A DNA stretch of 64,000 nt from Oscarella lobularis (Eukaryota > Porifera > Homoscleromorpha > Homosclerophorida > Oscarellidae): contig NC_089175.1 in assembly GCF_947507565.1 (NCBI RefSeq), forward strand, positions 3,647,733-3,711,732. Reading direction: 5' to 3'. Positions 10,141 to 21,036 of the stretch are shown one piece after another; the stretch's first letter is position 1, and each line of letters starts with the position of its first letter. The notes under the pieces were generated by a model that did not search any database, was not told the origin of the DNA, and saw only the letters and a program-made list of their open reading frames with translations. The translations under genes and the position numbers were made by a program.

Positions 10141-11156
10141 CTAGATACAATCAGTTCCTGCAGGGATCGATCTGTAATCGGTATAGCTTTCAAGGCAAGG
10201 CTGTATTCTTGGAACAGAATATCCCTTTTGCACCACTACTGGAACGTCGTATTGCCCCTGCGAGGCTTTTTTCGGAACGCTGTAAGTATTTGTTGTCGGA
10301 ATCGAATAGTGACCCCTGGTCACAGACGGAGGAGGAACTCTCCTCGCTGGAACCGAATACTCGCTGGTAGCCATTGGTGGATCTGCATCAGCATTTGCAC
10401 TCGACATCGCTTGGTTTTCCTCGTCTTTTTTCTGCAGCGTGCGGAAGGAAGATGCCTGAGGCGAATTCTCATTCGCAGAAACATCCGTGTTTTCACAATG
10501 AGCCATTGTAGATGTCGTCGCAGTTGGGCAGCTCGGTTCCGTCGAAGAGTCGGCTGTCTGTGACTTCTTTTTGCTAGTAAAAAATGATATCAGATATAAG
10601 TAAGTGATCACAGGTATATACAGTACCGAAAATAGAAGTAAATAGTATAGCCAAGGACGACGAGGACGGCAATTACTAGCAGCGGTATGATGATGTACAG
10701 CGAGCCACTTTCCGTCTTTGGAGACTTCGTCACAAACGACTCTGGATCATACAAAACGGTTTCTATTTTGAAAATAGTAGCGTAGCTCCCATTGCACATC
10801 ACCAATGTCTCAGAGACGTTCATTTTGAAGTCAATCGAAGGACTGCAACGAAAGGTTCGATCGCGTAAATTTTTCCAATTGGTCACATTGAGATGAAGGT
10901 TAGTATCGTTCAAATTTGTGAAATTGCCGTCCGAGTCCTCTTCTTTCCAGTACGCTGTTGTAGTAGCCACAGCGCAGGTAATACGAACGATTTTGCAAAG
11001 CTCCTCATCATCGTAGCCTGCACTCGTCTGAGCTATAATGAAGGGAAAAAAATCGAAATCAGGCTAGGTCAATTTAGCGTAGATTGATTCACCTATGCAA
11101 CATTGGCAAAGAACATACAGAAGAGCGAGGAGACAACAAAGGCGCGGTTGTCTCAT
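10141..11156 (-). CDS. Small Ig-like receptor with CAS-like YxxP tail (G3)
   Basis: Three exons (11156-11093, 11032-10627, 10573-10141) give 300 residues. The signal peptide is MRQPRLCCLLALLYVLCQCC. The ectodomain is short, with cysteines in ELCKIVRITC, TFRCSPS and LVMCNGS and several NxT/S sites, consistent with one diverged Ig-like fold. The membrane helix is LYIIIPLLVIAVLVVLG (about 131-150). The tail holds YSVP, YSIP, YSVP, YDVP and YSVP in about 75 residues. Known biology: pYxxP, especially YDVP, is the Crk/CrkL and Nck SH2 ligand found many times in p130Cas-family substrates. Inference: a receptor that can itself dock Crk-type adaptors. It lies upstream of the adaptor gene G2 on the same strand. 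Confidence 0.8.
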
Positions 11157-11363
11157 TGTAAAATGAGACAACAGTAGCTGGGAGGAAAGATAAAAAGAAA
11201 GGAGGTCCTCTGCTAATCAATTAACATAACCGTTAGTCTGATTTCAGGGGGATTTGGTTAGTATCGCAACTGTTACCGTAGCAACCAATCATTCGACTAG
11301 ATACGTTTATTCTTAGCGAAAGCAGATCAACTGCTTCGATCGTTACAAAGACAACGTTTGTTT
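11157..11363. promoter_or_regulatory. Intergenic: G3 promoter and G4 3' flank
   Basis: About 200 bases. An inverted repeat GTCTCATT...AATGAGAC lies at about 11150-11170 and overlaps the G3 start region. No gene is seen. Confidence 0.35.
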
Positions 11364-12609
11364 TTAGCGAAAATGAATGTCAGCATACTGAACCCCGTTC
11401 TCCTTCTTCGGAGTCGGCGGCGACTTGGTCTTCTTATTCTTCTTTTTGAAGTCCAAGGCAGCGTACTCGACTTTCTGCAATGCAGATGGCATGGCATCTC
11501 AATACGATTACGCACGGTCTAAGTGGCCCTCACCTCGCTCGGTTCGTTGCCCGCCGACACGTATCCGGTGAGCACAACGTCGGCGGACGAACTTCTCATC
11601 TCGACGCGAGGAGCTTGGGAAGCTGCACCAGGCAGATCCGACGCCTCGCCCAATTTCCTGCGTATCATCGGAAAACCTGTGACCCCATACATATGATATG
11701 ATGATATGACAGTGTCTTGTAGAGAAAAATTCAGCACCTCTGAGTTTGTAGTAGACTAGGAGAACGACGACGATGACGAGAATAAGAACGAGAGGAGGCA
11801 CGACGTAGTAGATCCATTCGGGTGCCCCAGACGACTGCGATCCAATCGATGGCGTAATAAAACCGTCCGTCTGCGTGGTCGGCTGAAGAACCGTAGGACG
11901 TCCAACCGTGTCGTTTGTCTCTGGAAGTGGCGGTGGTGGAGTGCTTGGCGACGGTGAAGAAGTGCTCGGAGTCGCGCGATTATTGCCGGAAGATCGGCTC
12001 GTGGGCGTCGGCGTATCGTCCGTTATCTCGCAATCTACTTTGTCCTTGAAGTCGAGCCAGTTTGTCTCGACAGTGGAGTTGACTGAAAAAAAAAAACCCT
12101 CGCATCTATTACTTACACGCACTCCCTAGCACACTCTGTACCGCTGAAATAGAGGTAGCTGCTCCAGAGAATCGATCCGTTCATGTGCACGCCGCAGATA
12201 TAGCGTCTCCTATAGGCGGACATGTCGAACGTAAAGCTGAAATTCGTCGGTCGATCGTAGGACGTTCGTTCGATTATCTCCTCGTCGGCAGACGAGCGCA
12301 AGTCGGGCGGTAGATGCTCTAGACGAACGACCCATGTCATGGAGCCGTCGAAAGGCACGCCGACATCGCAAACGAGCAGAAACGAATCGCAGAGGTTCGG
12401 CGTGTAGCGCGGGCTCGGCGACGGGCGAGGAGACGTCGTGTACGTCACGCGGCGACGACTCGACGCTGCTATAATAATAATAATAATAAAAGGAGGGCAA
12501 AGGGCAAGAGGATTTGCCACTCGTTCTAGATACGGCGAGGAGAAGGTTTCGTACCGCTTTGGGACAGAGAGGCGACGAGGAGGAGAAGAAGCGCGAACTG
12601 ACGCGCCAT
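11364..12609 (-). CDS. Ig-like receptor with two classical ITIMs (G4)
   Basis: Five exons (12609-12555, 12468-12142, 12082-11738, 11676-11534, 11474-11364) sum to 326 residues in frame. The signal peptide is MARQFALLLLLVASLSQS. One Ig-like module follows (cysteines in FLLVCDVG and RRYICGVHM), then a Pro/Ser/Thr-rich stalk and the membrane helix YYVVPPLVLILVIVVVLLV. The tail has a GYVSAGNE site and two tyrosine motifs, KVEYAALDF and GVQYADIHF, 26 residues apart with a Lys/Pro-rich linker. Both fit the ITIM consensus (V-x-Y-x-x-L/I). The overall plan, one Ig plus two C-terminal ITIMs, matches vertebrate PZR/MPZL1, which recruits SHP-2. Orthology is not claimed; this is architectural similarity. 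Confidence 0.82.
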
Positions 12610-13084
12610 TTTAGGGAAGAGATGACACCGCTACTAAAGCTGAAAACGAGATTGACGCTGTGACGAGAAAAGACCGACCGCATAATTGCACAAGTTTTTG
12701 CCCCTCGGTCGTCAAGAGCAACCGACACGACGACGAGTAACGACCGGCGACTTCCGTAATTTTCCTACTCCTTCCGTCGACTCTTCGCGAAAAGGGCTCT
12801 CAAGTAGGGCGTTTTCCTCGTATCTGGAAAGTCTCCGGTTCTGGAATGTATCATGTATCAGAGACGGGACTTCGTGATTTTATTTTCGACGACACACAGT
12901 TACGTCCTGTCTGTTGCCTCTAGAAAAAGGTCTACAGTGTTTTATCTACACGGTGTCTTAGCGACGAAATCTCTTTAGAAGGTTCATTCGATGTTGGCGG
13001 TCTCAAGGCTCCACGTCCGTCTCGATCCGAGTCTCTAGGGGACTTGAACCTATCGAGGTACGATTAGTGAGGTCACTGTTAGTG
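12610..13084. promoter_or_regulatory. Intergenic: G4 promoter and G5 3' flank
   Basis: About 475 bases. There is no recognisable gene. A segment near 13045 reads like a tRNA T-arm on the minus strand but lacks a cloverleaf (see rejected items). Confidence 0.35.
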
Positions 13085-14623
13085 TTAGGAAGGTGAACGC
13101 ACTCCGTCCTCGCTCTTCAGCGGGTTTTCTTCCGGCAACGCGTGTCCGTTCGGATACGTATTTTGGTAAACGTTCTCGCACATAGCATGATCGTCAATCG
13201 GATTGAAACTCGTCAAGACTACCGTGAAAAGGAGTCCATTTAAAACGGGTTCCCCAAAGGGGCCCCCTCCTGGTAAATTCTTACCTATATCTCTTCCCCT
13301 TTTCTTGGCTTCACGCCTAGAAATTAGAAAGGCGGCAATTGCGATGCTGACTAGGAAAACGGTGGCGCACGCCACCGTAACGTAGACCCAGAGCAAATTG
13401 CCTAGATAAGAAATGTGGTCAAAGTGACTGAGATCATCTGGACCAATTTACGCGATGACGATGATCCGTTACGTCCTTGATTTCGCTCGTTCGGTACGTC
13501 CATGGGGCCTAGGGCTAAGCAAAAGAAAACACTAGTGACTTTCTTCCTGCCACTCTGAGGAAGGTCAGGGCACTTTGAATATCTTCAAGACGATCGCGTT
13601 CAGTCGGACCAGAGCTCTCAGTCGAACTGTCTGGCTTGATTACATCTTCGCTTGTGGCAGTGCCGTCATCTTTTCAATCGATATCAGTTATAGTTCAACG
13701 AGATGACCCTGATTTTAGAGAGAATTGCGCACCTTTGGAGCCGCTGCCACTTCCAGCGCCATTTCCACTACCACTGCCACTGCCTCCGGGTTTTACATCG
13801 TCGACACCGAGTTCTCTGCCTGATCCGCTGTCGCCTGACCCGCCGCCGCTACCGGAGGGTCCACCGCTGAGGTCAGACTTTTCTTCGCCTTGTCAAGATT
13901 CTATTGTTTGTGAGAGCCCCAATCCTTTGAGCCTACCTTGTGTCGGAATGACATCTCGTTCGGTGCTCGCCGTTTGAGCATGTTCTATAGTTGGAAAAAT
14001 TCGCGGTGCGAATACGTGTCGATGGTCGTCGTTACCGGTTTCTTTCGTGGGCGGAACTGACCGAATTGCCGGTTTCAGCGTTGCTAAGATAGAATTTCCA
14101 ATTCGCTTTCTGATACTTTCGACGTTGGCTGTTACCACCTTTCTCCGAGGCGGAAGAATTATCAGTCGACGCTGGAGTCACAACGACGTCTAAAAATCTT
14201 GTGCTGGCAACGCGGAACAATAGACTCGTCGCCACATTGTTTACGTATACTGTCGGTAGTAGCGGCGGTCGTCCGGGCAGGTTTATCCGTGGAACCTATA
14301 GAAAAAGCTTTCACGTAACGCTGCGCAAACTTTGCGTCGCCGACGCTCTTTCTTTTCGGTGCGGCGCTATGCAGAGAAACAAAGACGCGCGCAGTTTACT
14401 TACGTTTCGTTGCGTATTCGGATTTCGGTGTCGCTTCTTCGCTAAAAGCACTGCCACTACTGCCACTGCCGCTGTAAGGAATCCCACTGCTCGCTACGCC
14501 TCCTCCACTTCGGCCATCTGTGTTTTGAACAAATTTGCTCAATATCGATTGAATTGCTTCACTCTGCTTCTCACCGCTTATCCCAAGGCAGCAGACGAAG
14601 ATAACCACCCACTTGAAAGTCAT
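13085..14623 (-). CDS. Gly/Ser-stalk transmembrane protein with YxN tail (G5)
   Basis: The start at 14623 gives a signal peptide (MTFKWVVIFVCCLGISG). Exons visible on the minus strand are 14623-14404, 14295-14251, 14189-14139, 14083-14036, 13984-13937, 13888-13733 and one starting 13669. All joins up to there are phase 1. The ectodomain has no Ig fold. It is Thr/Ser-rich and then Gly/Ser-rich with many SG pairs, resembling a glycosaminoglycan-attachment or mucin stalk. The membrane exon begins near 13402 (WVYVTVACATVFLVSIAIA) and a last exon ends at 13085. The tail contains VYQNTYPNG, two overlapping Y-x-N sites, the known Grb2 SH2 ligand. The join between about 13600 and 13402 is unresolved. 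Confidence 0.65.
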
Positions 14624-15081
14624 CGAGCCTTCTAAGTTCTCCCTCGAAAAAAAATTGCCTCTGTCGCTGTGAGGGCTTCTCTTTAATCACCAGCGTTTTT
14701 ATCAACGTGGGAAGTTGACGTCTGACGTTCTGTCCTGCGAATGGTCGTAACAGGAATGGCCTCGAGTTTGGCCCGGGTTCAACAATCTGATTGTACCTTC
14801 CCTAAGTTTGCGGGAAGCTCTCCCACGGGGTCGCGTGTGAACGCCACGATTTCCTAAGAAAGCATTGTTTCTTCGACCTAAGCTAAATTATGCGATCTGG
14901 GAGAGCGAGCCGGAGTGGCACAGGGGAGAAAGACGAGCTCTGACGACAGGAGTCGCGAATTCGACCGTTGCGCAAGAAAAGGCTTTTCTTTGTGCTTACA
15001 ATTTCGATCGAGAAACTCGTTTGGCATCTACGTACGTGCGGCCCTGTGGACCGATTGTCATTTTCGCGAGCTATAACTAGA
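14624..15081. promoter_or_regulatory. Intergenic: G5 promoter and M1 3' flank
   Basis: About 460 bases with short open frames on the plus strand but no signal peptide, splice pattern or family resemblance. It should hold the G5 promoter and the M1 3' UTR. Confidence 0.35.
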
Positions 15082-17884
15082 CTAGAGCCATTCTTCAGCT
15101 ATTTCGTACTCAATTCTTGGCGATGGTTGAATGGGATTCAGTGTATCGTATTCGACGCTGTCTTGCTTTGCGAGCGGCGTTCCTCCTTCCGTCGAGCTCG
15201 CGTGGCCAATGTTTGCGTACTCAGTCTAGAGTCATAAGTGCGACATGCAATCAGCCGAGGTATATAAACCTACATTTGGTTTGACTTTGATCACTTTTGC
15301 ATATGTCGGCTCCTCCGGTTGTGCGTCAAAATCCGATGCCGTTTGCATGAAGGCTTCTGTAATTTTGTCCAACTCGTCAAGAACTGCAGATGGAACGGGT
15401 TGTGCCGTATCTTTGTCATCAGTTTCCAAGACAACGGGATTTCTTTCCTCTTCATCCGTCTTGGAATCCACTTTTGGCTGAAAAGCGGGGTCTAGCTCTG
15501 TATGGAAGACAGCGTTAGGAGCTAGTGACTGCATTCAGAGTCTAAATCTTACCAAATTTACTCTTTGACGCCAACGAGACCAGCACAGGATGGTAAGTCG
15601 TCGGCTTCGTCTCTGAGCCAGTAAAAGATTTGTCTAAAATCTCATCAGGATGTTTTTGTTTGTGTCTCACACCTTCAGCTTTGATGCCACTCTTTGCACT
15701 TGCAGTTCTGACGACGTTATAATGTGGGCGCGGTGGATTCCAAGGCGGGGTGTCTTCCTTAGTTGTCTCTTTGTTTTGAACGGATTCGCCTTTAGCGGAA
15801 GCTTCAGCACGAGTAGCTTCGCTTCGTCCGTTTTCGTTCGATGTCGGTGGTAGGTTGCTCATTTCACTGACCAAACTTTAATTATAAAGTTCATTTAGTA
15901 CATAGGCGTTTGGGTGTGCACGCATACCTAAACATATTAGTCACAGCAGGATCGGGCGGAAGTGACAGTCGAACAACTCTCGTGATTTCGAGTTTTCCTA
16001 TTTAGAGAGGAAAGAAGAGTGATAAAACAGCTTTTGATTTTGATTTTTGACGTCTACCTTTCCGTTTTCCTTTTACGTGGACGACCACGGCAATAAGGAC
16101 TATAATGCCCAGCAAGAACAGTACGCAGAAAACTGCAATAACAGCATAGATCCACCCGTCAGTGTGCGAATCTATATTGTCGTAATTTCTGAAGTAAATT
16201 CCTTGATCAGTCGCAACGTACCTTTCGCGGGAGGTGACGTCGTTCTTTCTGTGGTAGTAGCTACTACGCAGAACGGATATCAAGGAGGTATTGTAGGTCC
16301 TGTTTCAAAGCTTACTCGAAGTAAACGTTGCTGAAGGCGTATGAGCAGAAGACGGTATAACTATTACTCCTGTTGGCGTTAGTAAACCAGAGTCTTTTAC
16401 TGTCGTTGAAGCTGCGATACAAGCGATAGCAAAGAACGCATGCATGGTGCTAAACGGGGTTACCTGAGAGCGTTGTAGTTACGGCAAGAGGGCTTGTTCT
16501 TGTTCTCAATACGCTTGCAGCAGTGCTTATTGTAGGCATAGAGCTTGGCAGTTTTGAAGTGCCTGAGAGAGTGTAGGTAATTTGGGCATGGCTATGAAGG
16601 GAGTTCTTACTTAGAAGCGCAGAAGTAGTCGTTAGGCGTGGTGTCCAAGAGACTGCTGCAGTGCTGACAGGATTTTCTCTCTTGGAGGTAGAAATTTGGC
16701 TGAACGAATAACCTAAAGTGTATGTTCTGGCCGCATATTTGACATAGCGCTGAATGACATTTACTTAGAAGCGTAGGAGCAATTGTTGCTTTAGTGGGTA
16801 CCGAAAATGGCACCGGTGTTTTAGCACGCCGAGTGTCTATAGGCATAAGCGTTTTATACCTGCTAGATGGCACTAACCGGGGTTACCAGGTAACGAAATG
16901 GTAGGAAGGATTGTTGTCAACAAACGTGCTGCAGTGCTTATGGAACTTGCTGCAGTGCTTACGGAATTTGTCTGAGGCGGACAGCATCTGGATTCATTGC
17001 CTGCCAATTCTCACGTACAGTAGGTGGCAATATTGATTTTCTTTACCTTGTATGACTAATTCTGCCATCGAGCTGCGAATCTCACGTGTAGCATTTTTTG
17101 TGGTGCACCAAAGTTTAGCTCCGTTAAAGAACGGGTTTCCTCGTAGAGTTAGCGTCTGTTGATTGTTACTTAATGACAGCAGGTTCTTGTCTAATTCATG
17201 AGTAGTTACATTACTGCTCCACACTTTACAGTCATCGCAATCACGGGTAAACAACTGCCAGACGGTAGTTGCCGTCTCCAAACGCGAGCTTGGGCTGCAA
17301 GTTATGCTGACTTTTGAATTTAAGGCAATTGGTAGCTTTGTTGTGTTATTATTGAGAGAAAAGGTCGAACTGTTGTTTGGCCAATTATTGACGCTATTTG
17401 CGGCACAGTTTCCTAAGATACACTGAATTGCAAGAACGCAGATGAAAATGGTAGTACCTTGTATGCTGAGAGAAATTCTCCGGTGAGCGTTCTTATAACC
17501 ACATTCAAAAACACTGACGCTGTATAATACTGCAGGATCTGCAACAATTTGCAGAACGGTTCGGTTTATTATTTGTGCTACAGAGTGCTTCGCAGTGTCG
17601 TTGCCATGTATTGTGTATATTGGAATATCCGAAACGTATGGAGTAAATAGCCATGACGGGAGTTCTCCTTCAAAGGGGCAGTGAAGATTGACACGCTCGC
17701 ACAATTCAAGGCTTTCTCTCCCCTGGGAGCTAAAAGGGGGTAGCGTAAGACTTCGTACCTTTTGGCCGTAAGTACCATCCCATTCTAATACAGCATCAAC
17801 CTGTTATCTTAGATATGTGAGAGAGATGAACGACTTACTCGAGACTGTAAGCAAAGCGGTAAGCCAGAGACAGACGACCTTCAT
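15082..17884 (-). CDS. Two-Ig, Thr/Ser-stalk receptor with ITIM/ITSM tail (M1)
   Basis: Fourteen exons on the minus strand (17884-17839, 17784-17458, 17412-17047, 17000-16887, 16836-16765, 16712-16611, 16562-16464, 16393-16316, 16260-16222, 16171-16058, 15997-15928, 15875-15553, 15497-15274, 15225-15082) sum to 705 residues in frame. After a signal peptide (MKVVCLWLTALLTVS) come two Ig-like modules (NLHCPFEG ... FECGY; SITCSPS ... KLWCTTKN). Five short Thr/Ser-rich stalk exons follow, all phase 1, then the helix WIYAVIAVFCVLFLLGIIVL. The long tail has HYNVV, PTYAKV, TEYANI (fits ITSM TxYxxI), SVEYDTL (fits ITIM) and IEYEIA. Ectodomain exons are almost identical to those of M4, while the tail is not shared. 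Inference: an inhibitory-type or SAP-type signalling receptor. Confidence 0.83.
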
Positions 17885-18166
17885 ATCTCGTCACAGCGAT
17901 CGCAGAGCTAGCTTCAACTGCCAGTGAGTGAGCGGATATAGATAGAGGTGAGAAGATCCTCCTCTATCATTCACAAGGACGCGGTAATTAGGACGGATTG
18001 TCTCTAGGTTAATCCGGCTACAAGTGCAAGCGAGAAAGCGGCTAAATCTATCGTGTTTCTGACCAACGGTTCGTGTCTCTAAAGCTTGCAACATCCTTCA
18101 TACGGAAGTCGTTCGAAAGATGCTCCCCTTTTCGTCTTCTTGGAGAAAAGCAGACAGGGTCGTTTC
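17885..18166. promoter_or_regulatory. M1 promoter region (duplicated upstream of M4)
   Basis: This flank is clearly similar to 26328-26640, upstream of M4, sharing for example TAATTAGGACGGATTGTCT and GCAACATCCTTCATAC. The duplication that copied the ectodomain therefore also copied the promoter. M4's version has a short GATA microsatellite and small insertions. Confidence 0.6.
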
Positions 18167-21036
18167 CTAATCCATGGGAAAAGAAGAGAAATGATTAGGA
18201 TGGGCGGACGACAGGAAATCGTTTACCGTGTCTCCGACCGCTGGAGACGCGCTGAAATTGCGCTCCAGCGACGTTTTCTTGGCCTCGGATGGGGGACTCC
18301 GGTCCTGGTTATCAGTTTCATCTATTCCGTCTATTGGTTTTTCTGCCTGGTCACCGCCCTTCAGTTCTTCGTTTTCTGTCTTCTCCTCTTCTTTGTTTTT
18401 TCCTTCGTCCTGCTGCTCTCCTCCTTCACCCTTCACTTCTTTGTTTTCTGTCTTCTGCTCTTCTTTGATTTTTCCTTCGTCAGATTGCTGCTCTCCTTCA
18501 GCCTTTAGTTCTTCGTTTTCTGTCTTCTGCTGTTCGTTTGATCCATCGTCCTTCTTCTCTCCTTCCCCTATTTGCTCGTTTTTCTCGTTTGCGATCAGAG
18601 TTTCCTTTTCTTCTTCTTGACAGTGCTCCCCCTGCCCCTCTTCTGCTTGACCGAAAGAGGCCAGCTTTGGCAAATTCTGATATCGATTTTTATCCTCGCA
18701 AAACCCCGGGGCAATGATCATTTCTTCGTTTGCTTCAACGATTTCTTCTAATGCTTTCAAGCTGAGTCAACATACCAGGTAGTCAATCAACTAGCTCACT
18801 CGTTATACTCACCTGTAAATCCCAAATCTTGGATGGTCTTTTCGATGCCTTTTTCCTGGTTCTATAAATTAAGAAAGCGCTATTACTAGGAGAATCAATT
18901 GCTATGTTGGCTTGGCTCGCACTTGTCCTGGAACGTCTTAAACAATATGAGGCAGTAAGGAGTATGACTATAAAGAGAACCACTACGACAACAGCAATGA
19001 CGACGTATATCCACCAATTATCTAAAAATCGGAGTCAATGGTGAGTTCTATTCGCTTTGCTTGCAAGCGATTGAAAAGTAGTACCGGAAGCCGATTCTCT
19101 TGGCTCATTCGAAGTTGCCGGGGTTGGTGTGTTCGTGGGCATCGTCGAAGTTTCTGCATTATTATCTGAAGTTGGTGCGTTGTTCGTAGGCATCAAAAAA
19201 GGTGACATGCACTGTTGCAGTACCATCATTAGTCGTTGAGCCACTGCCTGTAGCATCAAATTCTGTTGGCGCAGTGATTGACGGAGCAGCAGGGACATTT
19301 GACGTTGCTGCATCATCTGTTATCGGTTTCTCTGCAGATCCCCCTTTCAAAAGTTTATTTTATGCCTGTGCTAAGAGCAAGTGGCATGCACTGCTGCAAT
19401 CAATGTACCGTTAGTCGCCTCTGTTGTAGTCGTAGGCGTCACATTCATTGGCATCTCTATGCCGCTAGGAGGAACGCTTGTATTTGAGTCAGTAGTTGCG
19501 TTAACATTCACTGCAGCTACACCGAAGTTTCAATATTATAAATTTTGTTTAATATTTATTTAGACTACTTGTGCTAGGAGTAGGTGGCACCGTTGTACTG
19601 CCATTAGAAAAGACGCCTGTGGTCGCGTTAGCGTTTACTGTAGCTGACACTGTCATGCAGACAAGTCTACGTTTTAATTGTTTACTTTGCTAAGAATGAC
19701 TCACCTGCATCTGTGCTGCTATTGGAGGCAGTGGGAACGTTCCTAGGCACTGGCGCTGTTGCAATCACTGTTAAAAGTTTATGTATGGTAAACGCCGATA
19801 AGTATGCATGCCTGTGCTAGGAGTAGACGTATGAGGATAGGGGGTCGTAGTCGCGTTAGTATTCACTGTAGAAAATAGTCAAATTTTAGGCGAATGTCTT
19901 CTAATATCTATGTAGATTACTTGTGCTAAGAGCCGGTGACACTGTTGTAGTTGAGTTGGTGGTAGTCACGTTAGCGTGAGATGTAGTCGGTATGTTTGTC
20001 ACTGGCGATGATGCCACAGGCACTATTATTAAAGTTTCAGGCATATTAATACGTTTATATTTATCTAGAGTACCTGTGCTAGAAGTAGGCAACATTGCAG
20101 TACCATCAGTAGAGATGTTTGCTAAGTCAGTAGTCGCGTTTACTGACACTGTCACAAACGTGTCTGATAAATGCAGACAGGTGTACCTCTCTAATAAATG
20201 CCTTACTTGTGCTATTAGTAGTGGGTGACGGTACTGTTCTACTAGAAGAAGTGTTTGCTGCGGTCGACATACTCGTGGCCTCAGTAGTAGTTGCATTTGG
20301 AGAACGTGTCGCCTCTGTGATGGGTTAATTAGCAAATCGTATAGCTTATGATATCTGTAACGTGTAGTCGTATTTGTGTTAGGGGAGGTTCCGTTTGCGC
20401 CCTCGGTAGTTTCTACAATAACAGTAGATCATAAATGGTAACGCTTACGCGTAGAGCAGTCTACCACTGGTCGACTGTATGATAGCAGACGCAGTTGGTA
20501 TCCTAGTCGTTGAAGAAGTTACTTTTGTTGACGGAAACGCAGTAGGTGTCGCTAAATGTGTATTTGTCCGTGAAACAACCTATATACTGCACATGATTTT
20601 ACTAGATATCTTGGTTTCATTGGTTCTACTAGATTCCGTACTGGAGTCAGTTGTGCTAGCTAAGCACGGTTGTGTTACGGCACACATTAGAACGTCATAG
20701 AATTATGCCTACCGTTTGTCGTTTTGGAAGACGACGATCTCGTGAACGCTGTGGTGGAATTGAGTTTGTTTGAAGGCTCGGTTGTAGTCACTTGTGAAAT
20801 GGCTTAGTCGCACTGGATATTAGCTATGACGTGGCGTAACTCACCGCTACTAGAAGGTTGTATAGTAGAAGGCCGTGCCGCTACGCCTGATGGTGTCACC
20901 CCTGAACGATCAGTATTCAAGCATTAAAGCGCATCAGAAACGTACTCGCTGTAGGTGTCGTCCCGTTGGACCCAATAGCGTAGACGGAACAGCATAGCGT
21001 GCAAAGACTCAGAATGAAACACCGGAGAGCGGTCAT
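18167..21036 (-). CDS. Mucin-stalk receptor with acidic Glu/Lys tail (M2)
   Basis: The start at 21036 gives a signal peptide (MTALRCFILSLCTLCCSVYA). The ectodomain, spread over many short exons from about 20930 to 19050, is Thr/Ser/Ala-rich with no Ig or FN3 core, so it is a mucin-like stalk; exon borders there were not all resolved. The membrane exon (about 19020-18920) reads WWIYVVIAVVVVVLFIVILL and splices by an intron of about 60 bases to a basic segment. The last exon, 18767-18167, encodes a tail of about 190 residues rich in Glu/Lys/Gln, with two or three near-repeats (EEQKTENKEVKGEG type) and one RYQNLP tyrosine site. The ectodomain is nearly identical to M3, but the tail is unrelated to those of M1, M3 and M4. 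Confidence 0.7.

Noticed and set aside
13020-13070. tRNA-like T-arm on the minus strand (GGTTCAAGTCC)
   Set aside because: The stem pairs poorly and no acceptor, D or anticodon arms can be folded around it.
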